From the NCBI GenBank assembly GCA_035540495.1, contig DATLGL010000015.1, positions 62,001 through 126,000 of the forward strand: DNA of 64,000 bases, given 5' to 3'. Within the stretch, counting starts at the first letter, position 1; every line of letters begins with the position of its first letter. Origin of the DNA: DASVEG01 sp035540495 (GTDB lineage Bacteria > Actinomycetota > Acidimicrobiia > Acidimicrobiales > CADCTF01). The notes beneath the pieces are model-generated. The model was given only the letters and a program-made list of their open reading frames with translations, ran no database searches and was not told where the DNA came from. Both the position numbers and the translations under genes were made by a program. Shown in pieces: positions 62,611 through 64,000 of this stretch.

Positions 62611-63249
62611 ATGTTGATCGACCTGTTGACCGTCGTCGTGATCGCGTTCTTCGGCTCGCGCCTGCTCGTCGCGTTCCGTCGTTCGTTGATGTCGGACGCC
62701 AAGTGGATCACGTTGCGGATCGTTCGCGGGCTGCGGCTCCGCCACTTCCTGCCGGTGCCCGTGGTGCTCACGTTGGTGATCCTCGCTGCGTACGCCTTGT
62801 CGTCGTTGCCGATCCTGTCGTTCGGGTGGTGGACCGCGGTGGGCGGTGAAGGCAACCCCGTGTTCGGCTCGACCGAGCGGACCAGCGGCACCGCGCTGTC
62901 GTGGCTCGTCCCGCTCGTCTTCATGATCCTGCTCCTGCCCGCTCTGCCGTTGTTCGCGAAGCGCGAGGAGGAGATGTTCCGCCTCGGCGCCGAGGATTGG
63001 TCGACGGTGAAGCGGGCCGGCAAGGCCGTGCTGTTCGGTCTGGTGCACGCGCTCATCGGGATCCCGATCGGCGTCGCCCTGGCGCTGTCGATCGGAGGCG
63101 CCTACTTCACGCTCTCCTACCTGCGCGGCTATCGCCGCGGTGGCCGCGTCGAGGCGTTGCTCGAGTCGACTCGCGCCCACACGGCGTACAACCTCACGAT
63201 CGTCGTGCTGGTGTTGATCTCGCTGCCGACGATCGCCTCCGCCGGGTAG
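62611..63249 (+). CDS. CPBP-type intramembrane protease-like protein
   Basis: This 212-residue membrane protein has about five hydrophobic segments. Motifs at residues about 110-205 match the CPBP (Rce1/Abi) family in order: EEEMFR (EExxxR), FGLVH (FxxxH) and HTAYN (HxxxN). These supply catalytic residues of type II CAAX prenyl endopeptidases and bacteriocin-immunity proteins. It is shorter than usual at the N-terminal side but contains the core. Substrate unknown. Confidence 0.72.
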   Translation: MLIDLLTVVVIAFFGSRLLVAFRRSLMSDAKWITLRIVRGLRLRHFLPVPVVLTLVILAAYALSSLPILSFGWWTAVGGEGNPVFGSTERTSGTALSWLVPLVFMILLLPALPLFAKREEEMFRLGAEDWSTVKRAGKAVLFGLVHALIGIPIGVALALSIGGAYFTLSYLRGYRRGGRVEALLESTRAHTAYNLTIVVLVLISLPTIASAG

Positions 63250-63276
63250 CCCGAGACCTGGTGAGCGGCCGCTGCG

Positions 63277-63308
63277 CTGACGCGCACGTCGGCCCGGGAG
63301 CGCGTCAG
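63277..63308. terminator. Possible bidirectional terminator
   Basis: CTGACGCGC (63277-63285) and GCGCGTCAG (63300-63308) pair over nine bases around a GC-rich loop; the TGA of the beta-lactamase-family gene lies in the second arm. No U-tract. Confidence 0.45.
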
Positions 63309-64000
63309 GCCGAGGCCATACCTGCGCCGGGGAGCGGCTTGTCGCGGCCTTCCGGCCCCGCCCAGTGAACGCCGAGGTCGTCGTAGAGCGCCGTGCAGAT
63401 CCGGGCGAACCGCTTGTAGTGGGCTTCGTTGCCGGGCATCCCGTTCACCTGGATCGCTGCTGCGATCCCGAACTCCGGATCGGCGAAGGCGACGGATGAC
63501 TGCGCGCCGCCGTGGCCGAACGTCCGAGGCGAGCAGTGCCGCCCCATCGACCCGCCGTCGATGTTGAAGCCGAGGCCCCAGTCCATGACGACGCCGAACG
63601 TCCGGTCGTGGATCCCGGTGCGATGACGGGCCGATGCCGCGGCGACCGTCTGCGGCCGGAGGATGCGCACACCGTCGAGCTCACCGCCCCGGACGAGCAT
63701 CCGGTACATCCGCACCAGCTGGTTCATCGGGCCGCGCCCGTAGCCGCCGGGCATCGACCTGCTCACCACCGCAGGCTGATCGAGCAATGCGAGGGAGCGC
63801 GGTTCTTCCTCCGTTCCGTTCACGACGCCTTCGGTGTTGAACATCGTCCCGAGGCGGTCGCCGTACCGCTCGGCGACGTCGATCGGCATGCCGACCCAGC
63901 AGTCGTCCATCCCGAGGGGTAGGAAGATCTCGTCGCGCACGAACTCGGGATACCGGCGGCCGCTGACCCGCTGCACGCATTCACCGAGGATCTGCATGGA
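63305..64000 (-). CDS. Beta-lactamase family serine hydrolase, partial (5' end outside window)
   Basis: The visible 231 residues are the C-terminal part of a class C beta-lactamase/esterase-like serine hydrolase (PF00144). Recognised are FLPLGMDDCWVGMP, the YxN-region equivalent YGRGPMNQLVRMY and FGHGGAQSSVAFAD (HxG, replacing KTG). The SxxK active-site motif lies beyond the window edge on the 5' side. Members act as esterases or D-amino-acid peptidases; substrate unknown. Confidence 0.85.
   Translation of the reverse strand, partial: SMQILGECVQRVSGRRYPEFVRDEIFLPLGMDDCWVGMPIDVAERYGDRLGTMFNTEGVVNGTEEEPRSLALLDQPAVVSRSMPGGYGRGPMNQLVRMYRMLVRGGELDGVRILRPQTVAAASARHRTGIHDRTFGVVMDWGLGFNIDGGSMGRHCSPRTFGHGGAQSSVAFADPEFGIAAAIQVNGMPGNEAHYKRFARICTALYDDLGVHWAGPEGRDKPLPGAGMASA

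Overview
The window is very GC-rich, almost fully coding actinobacterial DNA. It most resembles a free-living, lipid- and sterol-degrading member of the Acidimicrobiia (Ilumatobacter-like). Supporting this are a mycothiol S-conjugate amidase, a coenzyme-F420-type LLM oxidoreductase, two bacterial wax-ester/diacylglycerol acyltransferases, two acyl-CoA dehydrogenases, two acyl-CoA synthetases, a thiolase, an SCP2-type sterol carrier, MgtE-N/DUF1003 genes and a GYWxxAxDGGIFxFGDA repeat protein. The taxon is an inference. I see no tRNA, rRNA, CRISPR array, insertion sequence or prophage, and no gene-free stretch longer than about 250 bases.

Layout. 1-7.3 kb: MFS transporter tail, EttA-type ABC-F protein, small proteins, hydrolase, nitronate monooxygenase, VanW protein, cNMP-binding protein. 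7.3-19.2 kb: lipid metabolism (nucleoside-sugar-epimerase-like SDR, WS/DGAT, geranylgeranyl-reductase-like flavoprotein, two acyl-CoA synthetases, acyl-CoA dehydrogenase, UbiB-like kinase). 19.2-24.3 kb: a compact signalling block with two response regulators, a histidine-kinase-like protein with a degraded ATPase domain, a receiver-HTH-class III cyclase fusion, a divergent cyclic-nucleotide-binding protein and a metallo-beta-lactamase hydrolase, closed by a strong bidirectional terminator. 24.3-37 kb: RNA methyltransferase, LigC-like ligase, MalQ, amine-oxidase-type flavoprotein, transporter, Fe-S RecB-type nuclease, PAP2 phosphatase, second WS/DGAT, SDR, a small protein ending in a sliding-clamp-like motif, M23 peptidase. 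37-48 kb: ceramidase-like protein, secreted repeat-GH99 fusion, LLM oxidoreductase, GlxA-type regulator, thiolase, lipoproteins, nuclease, ChbG-like deacetylase, tandem GNAT. 48.3-51.7 kb: ECF sigma factor and RskA-type anti-sigma factor, divergent from a cupredoxin and two Tat-exported ferritin-like proteins. 51.7-64 kb: SCP2 protein, mycothiol conjugate amidase, a CAP-domain protein under a cyclic di-GMP-I riboswitch, mechanosensitive channel, acyl-CoA dehydrogenase, rRNA methyltransferase, DUF1003 and MgtE-N/CBS proteins, DUF885 peptidase, glycosyltransferase, CPBP-type membrane protein and the end of a beta-lactamase-family gene.

Two architectural habits stand out. Many genes are joined by 4-base GTGA or ATGA overlaps, which suggests translational coupling and often fixes a GTG start. 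Many first genes of transcription units have a TANNNT hexamer 6-10 bases before the start codon and no Shine-Dalgarno sequence, which suggests widespread leaderless transcription. The observations I consider most worth following are the cyclic-nucleotide cassette, the riboswitch overlapping the ribosome-binding site of the CAP gene, the paired CATCC-N16/17-CGTAG sites between sigma factor and cupredoxin, and the QLELF-ending small protein.
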